From positions 1-11,251 of the forward strand of contig CAMJHX010000027.1 of assembly GCA_946405655.1 (NCBI GenBank): DNA of 11,251 nucleotides. The letters are read 5' to 3'. The first letter of the stretch is position 1; every line of letters begins with the position of its first letter. Position numbers and translations under genes: made by a program. This DNA comes from an uncultured Clostridia bacterium. GTDB lineage: Bacteria; Bacillota; Clostridia; Oscillospirales; Oscillospiraceae. The notes below the pieces were generated by a model. It had not been told where the DNA came from, made no database searches, and saw only the letters and a program-made list of their open reading frames with translations. Below are positions 1-6,155 of the stretch, in pieces.

Positions 1-1319
1 GCGGCGCGGTAGGCGGGGCGCATGATGCGCTTGCCGGTGGCGGCCTCCTCGAGGCGGTGGGCGCACCAGCCTGCCATGCGGGCGCTGGCGAAGAGCGGGG
101 TATACATATCGGCGGGGATGCCGAGCATGTCGTAAATCAGGCCGGAATACATATCGACATTCGCGCACATGGCGATGCTGCGGCCGGTCTTCTTGAGAAT
201 GCGCTCGATGCCGAGGGCTTCGATGCGCTCCATGAGGCGCAGCTCATCTCCCCTGCCCTTGCTCTCGGCGAGGGACATGGCATAGTTCTTGATGACGACG
301 GCGCGGGGATCGGACTCGGTATACACCGCGTGGCCGAGGCCGTAGATCTTGCCGGAGCCGTCGCCGGCGCTGCCGTCGAGCAGGCGGTCGAGATAGTCGC
401 CGAGATCATGATCGGTGGGCGTATCGCCGAGCTCTGCGCGCACGCCGCGGAACATCTCCATGACCTTGGCGTTGGCGCCGCCGTGCAGCGGGCCCTTGAG
501 CGCGCCGATGGCGCCGGCGATGGCGCTGTAGGTATCGGTGCCGGAGGAGGTGATTGCGCGGCAGACGAAGGTGGAGTTGTTCGACGAGTGCTCGGCGTGC
601 AGGATCATCATGAGATCGAGCAGGCGGGCCTCCTCGACGGTATACTGCTTATCCTTGCGGAGCATGCGCAGATAGTTCTCGGCGAGGCTCAGTCCCGGCT
701 TGGGGTTGTGGACATAGAGGGACTTGCCGTCGATATAATGGCGCTTTGCCTGATAAGCGTTCGCCGCGATGAGCGGGAAGCGCGCGATGAGCTCGATGGA
801 CTGGCGCGTGAGATTCTCCATGGAGGTATCGTCCGCGTTGTCGTCATAGGCATAGAGATCCATGACGCAGCGGCCGAGCTGATTCATGACGTTGTTGCTC
901 GGGTTGCGCAGGACGTTGTCCTCCTGAAAGCGCTCGGGCAGATAGCGCGCCTGCTCGAGCAGGAGGTTGAATTTCTCCAGCTGATCGCGCGTGGGCAGGT
1001 GGCCGATGAGCAGGAGGTAGGCGACCTCCTCATAGCCGAAGGTGCCCGCCTTCTGGTGCGCGGCGATGATATCCTCCACGCTGATGCCGCGGTAATAGAG
1101 CTTGCCGGGCATCGGCTGGCGCACGCCGTCCTCCATATAATAGCCCTGGACGGAGCCGATGTTGCTCACGCCCGCGATGACGCCGGTGCCGTCGGCATTG
1201 CGCAGGCCGTATTTGATGCTGGGATCGTCGCGCTTCAGCTGCGGGATCTCATACTGCGAGGCGAGCTCGGCATAGAGGGCATGGATGTCTTCATCGTGAA
1301 GCTGCCGGAAGTCAGGCAT
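1..1319 (-). CDS. Citrate synthase, C-terminus cut by window edge
   Basis: This gene encodes citrate synthase, which condenses acetyl-CoA and oxaloacetate to citrate in the cytoplasm, the entry step of the oxidative TCA branch and of glutamate synthesis. The 439 visible residues start at the ATG at 1319, preceded by an AAAGGAGAG Shine-Dalgarno site near 1330-1338. Family motifs are in order: LHAEHSSN at 240-247, GPLHGG at 276-281 (catalytic His279), GLGHAVYT at 327-334 (second His330), DPRA at 337-340, and NVDMYSG at 387-393 (catalytic Asp389). The frame is open to base 1. Relatives are about 450 residues long, so roughly 10-15 residues are missing on the left. The length and the GLGHAVYT/DPRA pattern suggest the Si-type enzyme of clostridial and Bacteroidetes relatives rather than the E. 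coli hexameric form. 2-Methylcitrate synthase cannot be excluded from sequence alone. The gene has its own promoter with a palindromic operator at 1378-1410. Confidence 0.95.
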   Translation of the reverse strand, partial: MPDFRQLHDEDIHALYAELASQYEIPQLKRDDPSIKYGLRNADGTGVIAGVSNIGSVQGYYMEDGVRQPMPGKLYYRGISVEDIIAAHQKAGTFGYEEVAYLLLIGHLPTRDQLEKFNLLLEQARYLPERFQEDNVLRNPSNNVMNQLGRCVMDLYAYDDNADDTSMENLTRQSIELIARFPLIAANAYQAKRHYIDGKSLYVHNPKPGLSLAENYLRMLRKDKQYTVEEARLLDLMMILHAEHSSNNSTFVCRAITSSGTDTYSAIAGAIGALKGPLHGGANAKVMEMFRGVRAELGDTPTDHDLGDYLDRLLDGSAGDGSGKIYGLGHAVYTESDPRAVVIKNYAMSLAESKGRGDELRLMERIEALGIERILKKTGRSIAMCANVDMYSGLIYDMLGIPADMYTPLFASARMAGWCAHRLEEAATGKRIMRPAYRA

Positions 1320-1377
1320 GGCGGGGTCTCTCCTTTGGTTTTGCAATTTTTGAAATCGAATCTTTCAGAATGACGCA

Positions 1378-1406
1378 ATTATACCTTGATATCCGGAAAA
1401 TATCAA
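1378..1406 (-). promoter_or_regulatory. Sigma-A type promoter of the citrate synthase gene
   Basis: On the minus strand a -35 TTGATA (1406-1401) is followed by a 17-bp spacer and a perfect -10 TATAAT (1383-1378). Transcription would start near 1371, giving a 5' leader of about 50 nt before the ATG at 1319. Spacing and hexamers are near consensus for a housekeeping sigma factor. The promoter lies just after the stop codon of the HD-domain gene, so citrate synthase can be transcribed independently. Confidence 0.8.
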
Positions 1407-1410
1407 GGTA
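1382..1410. promoter_or_regulatory. Palindromic operator over the citrate synthase promoter
   Basis: An exact inverted repeat has 11-bp arms, TACCTTGATAT (1382-1392) and ATATCAAGGTA (1400-1410), around a 7-bp centre. It covers the whole -35 box and the spacer and touches the first bases of the -10, the classic position for a repressor site. The regulator is not recognisable from the motif. The 17-bp spacing argues against a MerR-type site. Read on the plus strand, it is followed by TTTTT and could also form a terminator hairpin, but no plus-strand gene ends there. Confidence 0.65.
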
Positions 1411-1423
1411 TTTTTGCAACTTT

Positions 1424-2008
1424 TTATTTTAAATTTTGCATATCGATGCCGCCGGCGCGGAGCTTTTCCTCCGTATCGGCGCGGATTTCCTCCCGCAGCG
1501 CCTTCAGCGGCGGGAACTCCTCGCAGCGGTCGGCGGCGTAGACGAGGTTCAGCGCGTATTCATTTTCCGACCACGAGGCGAGATCCGACTCATTGTGCTG
1601 CACGACCGCCTCGAGCCCGTCGAGGGCTTTGTAGATGCGCGCCTCCGTCGTCTCGCGCGCGGCCATCTCCGCATAGAGCGTCTCCAGCTCCGCGGCATAC
1701 GGCGCCGGGAGCGCGCGCACCCACGCAGCGATAAGATCCTCCTCGCGCTGCTCATCGGCCGCGGTCTTGAGGAAGGACGGGATATCGCCGGTGAAGGCCT
1801 CGCCGAGGTCGTGGATCAGGCACATGCGGATGACCTTGTCCATGTCTGCCTCCGGAAACGCATCGCGCAGGAAAAACGCCATGAGCGCAAGCCGCCAGCT
1901 GTGGTCGGCCACACTCTCGCGCCGCCCGCCGGACGTGTCGCAATGCCGCGTAGCGTCCTTGAGGCGCTCGGCGACGTGGAGAATATCGAGTAGTTCGCGG
2001 GAAGTCAT
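1424..2008 (-). CDS. HD-domain phosphohydrolase (YfbR/HDDC2-like)
   Basis: This is a 194-residue cytoplasmic metal-dependent phosphohydrolase of the HD superfamily, similar in layout to the 5'-deoxynucleotidases YfbR and HDDC2. These remove the phosphate from deoxynucleoside monophosphates. Visible metal ligands are His36 in the ESVADHSWR segment, His66-Asp67 in the IHDLGEAFTGDIP segment, and probably Asp130 in ALDGLE. The start is placed at the ATG at 2008 because GAAAGGAG lies just upstream. The frame stays open another 51 codons up to 2161, but that extension is read from an intergenic palindromic element and contains peptides such as RSFAALRMT that have no link to the fold. The gene lies downstream of the CoA-transferase with only that element between them, and no promoter of its own is visible. 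The exact substrate is inferred from the family. Confidence 0.88.
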   Translation of the reverse strand: MTSRELLDILHVAERLKDATRHCDTSGGRRESVADHSWRLALMAFFLRDAFPEADMDKVIRMCLIHDLGEAFTGDIPSFLKTAADEQREEDLIAAWVRALPAPYAAELETLYAEMAARETTEARIYKALDGLEAVVQHNESDLASWSENEYALNLVYAADRCEEFPPLKALREEIRADTEEKLRAGGIDMQNLK

Positions 2009-2023
2009 GATAAAGCTCCTTTC

Positions 2024-2245
2024 AGTTAGGAGTGAGGAGTTAGGAGTTAGGAGTTGACAAATGGTTGCTGCGCAGCAAAGGCTTGTCATCCTGAGCGCAG
2101 CGAAGGATCTTGGCACCGCAGCATAATAGAACCTCCAGCCTCTGTCTTGCTGCTCTGCCAAGATTCTTCGACTTAAGCACTCCGTGCTCCGCTCAGAATG
2201 ACAAACTTGGAAAACTCCTAACTCCTCACTCCTAACTCCTAACTT
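2024..2245. mobile_element. MITE-like palindromic element filling an intergenic gap
   Basis: This non-coding element of about 222 bp has inverted ends made of a 7-bp tandem unit. The left end (2024-2055) reads as four copies of TTAGGAG, one varied to TGAGGAG. The right end (2213-2245) reads as the complementary CTCCTAA series, also with one varied copy in a different place. Inside is a second imperfect inverted repeat (2084-2114 with 2156-2203). The element begins directly next to the Shine-Dalgarno of the HD gene (2017-2023) and ends two bases from the CoA-transferase stop (2248-2250). It has no transposase and would be moved in trans if it is mobile. The family name is unknown to me. Similar TCATCCTGAGCG-type repeats are widespread in gut Clostridia, as far as I recall. 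Confidence 0.7.
2084..2203. repeat. Internal inverted repeat of the intergenic element
   Basis: The left arm TGTCATCCTGAGCG...CGAAGGATCTTGGCA (2084-2114) pairs with the right arm, which read in reverse complement gives TGTCATTCTGAGCG...CGAAGAATCTTGGCA (2203-2156). The right arm carries roughly 17 extra bases in its middle, which include the small palindrome GAGCACGGAGTGCTT. In RNA from either strand this would form a long imperfect stem between the CoA-transferase and HD coding regions. Confidence 0.7.
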
Positions 2246-2247
2246 GT

Positions 2248-3804
2248 TTACAGTTTCAGTCCCATCTTTTCATCCGCAAAAATTCTCTTGTCCATCTCCC
2301 TCAGCTTCGGGCTGATGATCGGGCGAAAGCCCATGTGGGCGAGGATGTCCTGCTCGAGGTCCATGCCGGGGGCGATTTCGATGAGCTCGACGCCCTCGCC
2401 GGCGAGGCGGAAGACGGCGCGCTCGGTGATATAGAGCACGCGCTGACCCTTTCTGCGGGCATAAGCGCCGGAGAAGGTGATCTGCTCGACGTGGTCGACG
2501 AGCTTTTGCGCTCTCCCCTCCTGCAGGATGCGGAGCCTGCCGCCCTCGCAGGAAGTCTTCAATCCGCCGGCGGTGAAGCTGCCGGTGAAGAGCATGACGG
2601 GGGTGTTCTGCGAAATGTTGATGAACCCGCCGGGGCCGATGACGCGCCCGCCGAATTTGGAGACGTTCACATTGCCCTCCGAATCCATCTCCGCCATGCC
2701 GAGCACGGCGAGATCGAGCACGCCGCCGTCATAGAGATTCAGCGTATCGGGCATTTTATAGATCGCCTCCGGATTCGTCGTGCCGCCGAGGGCGAGGCCG
2801 GAGAGCGGGACGCCGCCGAGCACGCCCGATTCGATCGAGAGCGTGATCCGGTCTGAGAAGCCCTCCTCCGCCGCGACCGCGGCGACCGCCTCGGGCACGC
2901 CGATGCCGAGGTTCACGAGGCTGTCGGCTTTGAGCTCCAGCGCGGCGCGGCGGCCGCAGAGCTTGCGCTCGTTGAGGGGCATCGCCGCCTTCGCCTCCAG
3001 CGGCACGCGGCACTCGCCCGCGACCTCGGGGCGGTATTCGTCATAGCCGAAGCCCTGCCGGTGAAGCTCCGGCGGCGCGGTGACGACGAAATCGACGAGC
3101 GTATGATGGAGCTTCACGGCGCGGGGATCGAAATCCTCATCGAGCACCTGCTCGACCTGCACGATGACCGTGCCGCCGTGGTTATGCGCGGCGGCCGCCG
3201 CCTCGAGCTGCTCGCCGTACATCGCCTCCTTGGAGAGGACGATGTTCCCCTTCCGGTCGGCATAGGAGCCGCGCAGGAGGCAGACGTCCACGGGGACGGT
3301 GCGATGGAAGAGCCAGTCCTCCCCGTCGATGCGCAGGAGCGAGACGAGATCCTCGCCCTCCGCGGCGGTCAGATCATTCGCCTTGCCGCCGCCCTGACGC
3401 GGGTCGACAAAGGTTTCAAGCCCGACGTGCGTGATGACGCCGGGCCTGTGCGAGGCCGCCGCGCGGTAGAGGTCCGTGACCGTGCCGAGCGGGAGCATAT
3501 AAGCCAGAATTTTGTTCTCCTCCACGAGCTTTGCCATGGCGGGCTCGAGCCCGACGTGGGAGGTGATGACGCGGCGGATCAGCCCCTCGAGCGCGATGCG
3601 GCTCACGCCGCGCTCGCCGCGGTCGCCGACGCTGACGGATTTCATGATCGTGAGATCGCGGGGGCTGCCGGAAGAGAGAAACCGCTCGCGCAGCGCGGCG
3701 AGCAGCGCTTCCGGCGCGCCGAAGCCGTTGAACCCGCCGACGGCGAGGGTGCAGCCGTCCGGAATATAGGAAACTGCGTCCTGTGCGGAGACGAATTGCG
3801 TCAT
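2248..3804 (-). CDS. Family I CoA-transferase, fused alpha-beta (propionate/acetate type)
   Basis: This 518-residue cytoplasmic enzyme moves CoA between an acyl-CoA and a free carboxylic acid. It has both family I halves in one chain. The N-terminal half has the glycine-rich GGFNGFGAPE near residues 23-32, and the C-terminal half has the LGIGVPEAV segment (299-307) and the catalytic glutamate in SIESG, Glu325, followed by GGVP. The position and fusion match propionate CoA-transferase (Pct) and the E. coli YdiF group. Likely substrates are acetate, propionate, butyrate or lactate, and the sequence does not decide between them. The start at 3804 is supported by GGTGATC (3815-3809), which matches the 16S tail. 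The gene lies 32 nt downstream of an EamA transporter on the same strand and is probably co-transcribed with it under the divergent LysR regulator. Confidence 0.92.
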   Translation of the reverse strand: MTQFVSAQDAVSYIPDGCTLAVGGFNGFGAPEALLAALRERFLSSGSPRDLTIMKSVSVGDRGERGVSRIALEGLIRRVITSHVGLEPAMAKLVEENKILAYMLPLGTVTDLYRAAASHRPGVITHVGLETFVDPRQGGGKANDLTAAEGEDLVSLLRIDGEDWLFHRTVPVDVCLLRGSYADRKGNIVLSKEAMYGEQLEAAAAAHNHGGTVIVQVEQVLDEDFDPRAVKLHHTLVDFVVTAPPELHRQGFGYDEYRPEVAGECRVPLEAKAAMPLNERKLCGRRAALELKADSLVNLGIGVPEAVAAVAAEEGFSDRITLSIESGVLGGVPLSGLALGGTTNPEAIYKMPDTLNLYDGGVLDLAVLGMAEMDSEGNVNVSKFGGRVIGPGGFINISQNTPVMLFTGSFTAGGLKTSCEGGRLRILQEGRAQKLVDHVEQITFSGAYARRKGQRVLYITERAVFRLAGEGVELIEIAPGMDLEQDILAHMGFRPIISPKLREMDKRIFADEKMGLKL

Positions 3805-3808
3805 TTGA

Positions 3809-3815
3809 GATCACC
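3809..3815 (-). promoter_or_regulatory. Ribosome binding site of the CoA-transferase
   Basis: There is no AGGAG box ahead of this start. Instead GGTGATC lies 4 nt before the ATG. It is complementary to GATCACC near the 3' end of 16S rRNA, the part of the anti-Shine-Dalgarno tail just upstream of the usual CCTCC core. The register corresponds to normal spacing of a full site, so the start at 3804 is credible. Confidence 0.55.
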
Positions 3816-3836
3816 AGCCATTTTACGGTATTTTCC

Positions 3837-4727
3837 TCATTGTACCGTATGGCGCAGGCGCTTGCAAGAGATTTTCGGCATGGTCTTGACGGAGGCGGTG
3901 AAAATGCCGAGCAAAATGAGCCCCATGCCGGCGAGCGACTGCGCTGTGAGCGTCTCATGCAGAAAGACGGCGCCGAGCGTGGCGGCGACCATCGGGTTCA
4001 CTGCGCAGAAGAGCCCCGCGCGCTCGGCGGTGGTGCCGCGCTGCGCCACGGGCTGCAGCGTGAAGCCGAAGCCCGTGCAGACGACGGCGAGCGCGAGGAT
4101 GCCGAGCCACTCTGTGCCGCCCTGCGGCAGGCGCGGCGACTCGAACAGGAGCGTGGACACGAGGCCCAGCAGACCGATCGTGCCGACCTGCACGATGCCG
4201 GCGGCGAGGGCATCGAGCTTGCCGTGCGTGAGGCGGTCGGTGGTGAGAATGGCGGAGGCATAGAGCAGCGCCGCCGCGAGGCACCATGCCTCCCCCGCGC
4301 CGAAGCCGAGCGCGCTCGAGAGCGTGAGGAGCCCCACGCCCGCGAGACAGAGCACCGCGCTGAGGATCGTCTTCTTCTCCGGCGCGCGGCGGCTGATCGC
4401 CGCAGAAATCAGCGGCACCCAGACGATGGCGGTGTTCTCCAGAAAGGAGACCGTGCTCGTCGGCACGCGCTGGAGTCCGCGCAGCTCCGCCGCCATCGTG
4501 AGAAAATAGAGCGCGCCCATGACCGCGCCGCCGAGCAGCGTGCGCCGATCCATGCGCCTGAGGCGCGGGAAAAACAGCGCCGCGAGCAGCGCGAAGGCGA
4601 TCAGAAAACGGACGGCCATGAGATTGAAGATGCCCATGCCCTGCAGAATCAGCTTGGAAAACAGATAGCTCGTCGCCCGCGCCGCGATGACGGAGGCGAG
4701 GAGAATTTCAGAGACGCGACGGCTCAT
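3837..4727 (-). CDS. EamA/DMT-family membrane transporter
   Basis: This 296-residue integral membrane protein belongs to the drug/metabolite transporter superfamily, with two EamA repeats of about five helices each. Hydrophobic segments lie near residues 8-28, 33-53, 64-82, 94-112, 119-139, 145-163, 173-195, 207-224, 237-255 and 262-281. The typical pattern NLMAVRFLIA is at 35-44, and the second repeat ends with NPMVAATLGAVFLHETLT, the characteristic Pro/Glu signature. It probably exports or imports a small metabolite such as an amino acid or organic acid, but the substrate cannot be read from sequence. The start at 4727 has GGGAGGG 7 nt upstream. The TGA stop overlaps GAGG, 32 nt before the CoA-transferase. 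It is divergent from the LysR gene. Confidence 0.9.
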   Translation of the reverse strand: MSRRVSEILLASVIAARATSYLFSKLILQGMGIFNLMAVRFLIAFALLAALFFPRLRRMDRRTLLGGAVMGALYFLTMAAELRGLQRVPTSTVSFLENTAIVWVPLISAAISRRAPEKKTILSAVLCLAGVGLLTLSSALGFGAGEAWCLAAALLYASAILTTDRLTHGKLDALAAGIVQVGTIGLLGLVSTLLFESPRLPQGGTEWLGILALAVVCTGFGFTLQPVAQRGTTAERAGLFCAVNPMVAATLGAVFLHETLTAQSLAGMGLILLGIFTASVKTMPKISCKRLRHTVQ

Positions 4728-4751
4728 AAAACGCCCTCCCTTGGGTTTTTC

Positions 4752-4780
4752 TTGACGCCAGTTTACGCCCGTGATATCCT
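4752..4780 (+). promoter_or_regulatory. Putative promoter of the LysR-type regulator
   Basis: TTGACG (4752-4757) is followed by a 17-bp spacer and TATCCT (4775-4780), five and four matches to the -35 and -10 consensus. A transcript would start near 4787 and carry about 50 nt of leader to the ATG at 4839. The -10 box lies inside the dyad at 4762-4788, which would allow negative autoregulation. Confidence 0.5.
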
Positions 4781-4788
4781 TGCGTAAA
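4760..4788 (-). promoter_or_regulatory. Putative promoter of the EamA/CoA-transferase genes
   Basis: On the minus strand TTTACG (4788-4783) and TAAACT (4765-4760) are separated by 17 bp, each matching four of six consensus bases. The weak match is typical of promoters that need an activator. It overlaps the LysR promoter almost completely, so the two genes would compete for polymerase. Confidence 0.35.
4762..4788. promoter_or_regulatory. Dyad, likely LysR-type regulator binding site
   Basis: The inverted repeat TTTACG-N15-CGTAAA lies in the 111-bp gap between the divergent regulator and transporter genes. LysR-type proteins usually bind an interrupted dyad in just this position. The site overlaps both putative divergent promoters. 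Assigning it to this regulator is an inference from context. Confidence 0.5.
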
Positions 4789-4838
4789 GCGAATGTTTCT
4801 CAAGGATTCTTTGACAGTTCCGCAAAGGAGGCACGAGG

Positions 4839-5717
4839 ATGGACACGGCAAAATGCGCGGCGCTCTTAAAGGTACTGGAGCTCGGGAGCCTCTCCGCGGC
4901 GGCGGAGGCGCTGGGCTACACACCCTCGGGCGTGAGCCGGATGATGGCGGCGATGGAGCAGGAGACCGGGCTGCCGCTCCTGCGGCGCGGGCGGCACGGC
5001 GTGGAGCCGACGGAGGAATGCCGCGCGCTGCTGCCGACGATGCGCGCCCTCGCGCGGCTGGACGAGCAGCTCCGGCAGGAGACCGCCGCCCTGCGCGGGT
5101 GTGAAACCGGCACGGTGCGCATCGGTTGCATCTACGGCATCTACTACGACTGGCTGGCGCAGATCATCGCGGCGTTCTCGGCGCGGCACCCGGGCATCGA
5201 GGTGCGCATCCTGCAGGACAGCAGCAGCCCGCTCTGCGCGGCGCTCGAGCGGCACGAGGCGGATCTCTGCCTCGTGAGCCGGCGCGAGGGGGAGTTTGAC
5301 TTTCTCCCGCTCCGGAACGACCCGCTGATGGCGTGGGTGCCGGCGGATCACCCGCGCGCGAGGGACGGCGTCTACCCGATGGCGGACTTTGAGAAAGATC
5401 CCTACATCGACACCTACCCCGGGCAGGAGACGGACAACGCCCGCGCCTTCCGCGCGCTCGGCATAAGGCCCAACACGCGGTATACGACGATCGACACGCG
5501 CGCGACGGCGTCGCTCGTGGCGGCGGGGCTCGGCGTGGCGCTCAATAACGGCGTGCTCGCCTACGGGCACGATCTCACGGGCGTCGCGGTGCTGCCGACG
5601 GAGCCGCGCATGGAGGTCCCCATCGGCATCGCGGCGGTCAGACCGGAGCACCGCTCCCCCGCGGCAAAGCGGTTTCTGGCGTTCGCGCTCGCGCGGCTGC
5701 CGGAGGAAAACGGATGA
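4839..5717 (+). CDS. LysR-type transcriptional regulator
   Basis: This 292-residue DNA-binding regulator has the usual LysR layout. A winged helix-turn-helix occupies about residues 1-60, with LELGSLSAAAEALGYTPSGVSRMM as its recognition core. A linker helix follows, then a periplasmic-binding-protein-like effector domain from about residue 90 (TVRIGCIYGIYYDWLAQIIAAF) to the end. The length is normal for the family. The ATG at 4839 is set by AAAGGAGG at 4824-4831, 7 nt upstream. It is divergent from an EamA transporter and CoA-transferase, which suggests that it controls them in response to a carboxylate or acyl metabolite. That effector is inferred. The stop at 5715-5717 is followed 16 nt later by the first palindromic element of the convergent gap. 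Confidence 0.93.
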   Translation: MDTAKCAALLKVLELGSLSAAAEALGYTPSGVSRMMAAMEQETGLPLLRRGRHGVEPTEECRALLPTMRALARLDEQLRQETAALRGCETGTVRIGCIYGIYYDWLAQIIAAFSARHPGIEVRILQDSSSPLCAALERHEADLCLVSRREGEFDFLPLRNDPLMAWVPADHPRARDGVYPMADFEKDPYIDTYPGQETDNARAFRALGIRPNTRYTTIDTRATASLVAAGLGVALNNGVLAYGHDLTGVAVLPTEPRMEVPIGIAAVRPEHRSPAAKRFLAFALARLPEENG

Positions 5718-5733
5718 TGCGCACTGGGATCGA

Positions 5734-5849
5734 CTGTAGGGGCGACCTGCGGTCGCTCGCGCAGAAGCATTTGATTGCAATGCCGCACCACGGCGAATTG
5801 GAAATGATTTCAGTCTGGCAAGGCGGGCGACCAAAGGTCGCCCCTACAG
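5734..5849. mobile_element. Palindromic element 1 of the convergent gap
   Basis: This 116-bp element has 23-bp inverted ends: CTGTAGGGGCGACCTGCGGTCGC (5734-5756) and its near-complement at 5827-5849, 21 of 23 matching. Each end is itself a small hairpin, GCGACC-TGC-GGTCGC on the left and GGGCGACC-AAA-GGTCGCCC on the right. The middle is AT-richer and non-coding. No clear target-site duplication is visible. It could also act as a terminator-like structure for the LysR gene. Confidence 0.65.
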
Positions 5850-5980
5850 CAGGTTTATGTGCCGACATGATTCGCCCGGGAATGGAAGCACAATCGGTGC
5901 TTGCTGCCAGGTCGTCGAGGGCGTCGGTCCCTACGCAAGCTGCGATGCGGATTCGCCGAGCATCGGCGCGCATCGCGGTC
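5850..5980. repeat. Hairpin-rich remnant between two elements
   Basis: This stretch is non-coding and rich in hairpins. AAGCAC-AATCG-GTGCTT is at 5886-5902. A strong nested stem at 5942-5976 pairs GCGATGCG with CGCATCGC and, inside it, CGCCGA with TCGGCG around a 3-nt loop, with a 4-nt bulge. The segment 5911-5935 reads in reverse complement as CGTAGGGACCGACGCC and shares the (T/C)GTAGGG end of the flanking elements, but I found no partner end. It is probably a degraded or one-sided copy of a third element. Confidence 0.45.
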
Positions 5981-6150
5981 GATTCTGCCGTAGGGGAGGG
6001 GCTTGCCCCTCCCGGCGTTCCATATTTTTTGAAATACCATAAAGGAAAGGCGAATCCGCAGCATTCCAATTCTGCGAATTCGCCTTCTGTTTCTGTTGGA
6101 TTTGCATGGTTCTGCACGGGAGGGGCAAGCCCCTCCCCTACATCAGAACC
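5981..6150. mobile_element. Palindromic element 2 of the convergent gap
   Basis: This is a 170-bp element with 34-bp inverted ends (5981-6014 and 6117-6150), 31 of 34 matching. The core of each end, TGTAGG followed by GGAGGGGC-TT-GCCCCTCCC, folds on itself as a 9-bp stem. The centre is AT-rich with a further 15-bp imperfect hairpin. The element stops 5 bp from the stop codon of the SGNH hydrolase gene, so it becomes the 3' tail of that transcript. It contains no coding sequence. Confidence 0.7.
6047..6086. repeat. Central hairpin inside palindromic element 2
   Basis: AAGGCGAATCCGCAG (6047-6061) and CTGCGAATTCGCCTT (6072-6086) pair at 14 of 15 positions around a 10-nt loop. Neither side has a convincing T run, so terminator activity is uncertain. 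Confidence 0.55.
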
Positions 6151-6155
6151 CAAAC

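Noticed and set aside
57..1373. Long plus-strand open frame of 438 codons
   Set aside because: It is antisense to the citrate synthase, has low-complexity Ala/Gly/Glu/Ile composition and no ribosome site. It is a GC-driven shadow.
1382..1420. Rho-independent terminator on the plus strand
   Set aside because: The hairpin followed by TTTTT fits, but no plus-strand gene precedes it. Its overlap with a near-perfect minus-strand promoter makes an operator more likely.
2009..2161. N-terminal extension of the HD-domain protein
   Set aside because: The extension is translated from the palindromic element. The ATG at 2008 has a proper ribosome site and begins the family-typical helix.
3061..4787. 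Plus-strand open frames opposite the CoA-transferase and transporter genes
   Set aside because: They are repetitive Arg/Ala/Glu-rich translations antisense to genes with clear family motifs, and lack their own start signals.
4811..4816. Second TTGACA box before the LysR gene
   Set aside because: No -10 box lies at a suitable distance before the ribosome site, so it is not called as a promoter.
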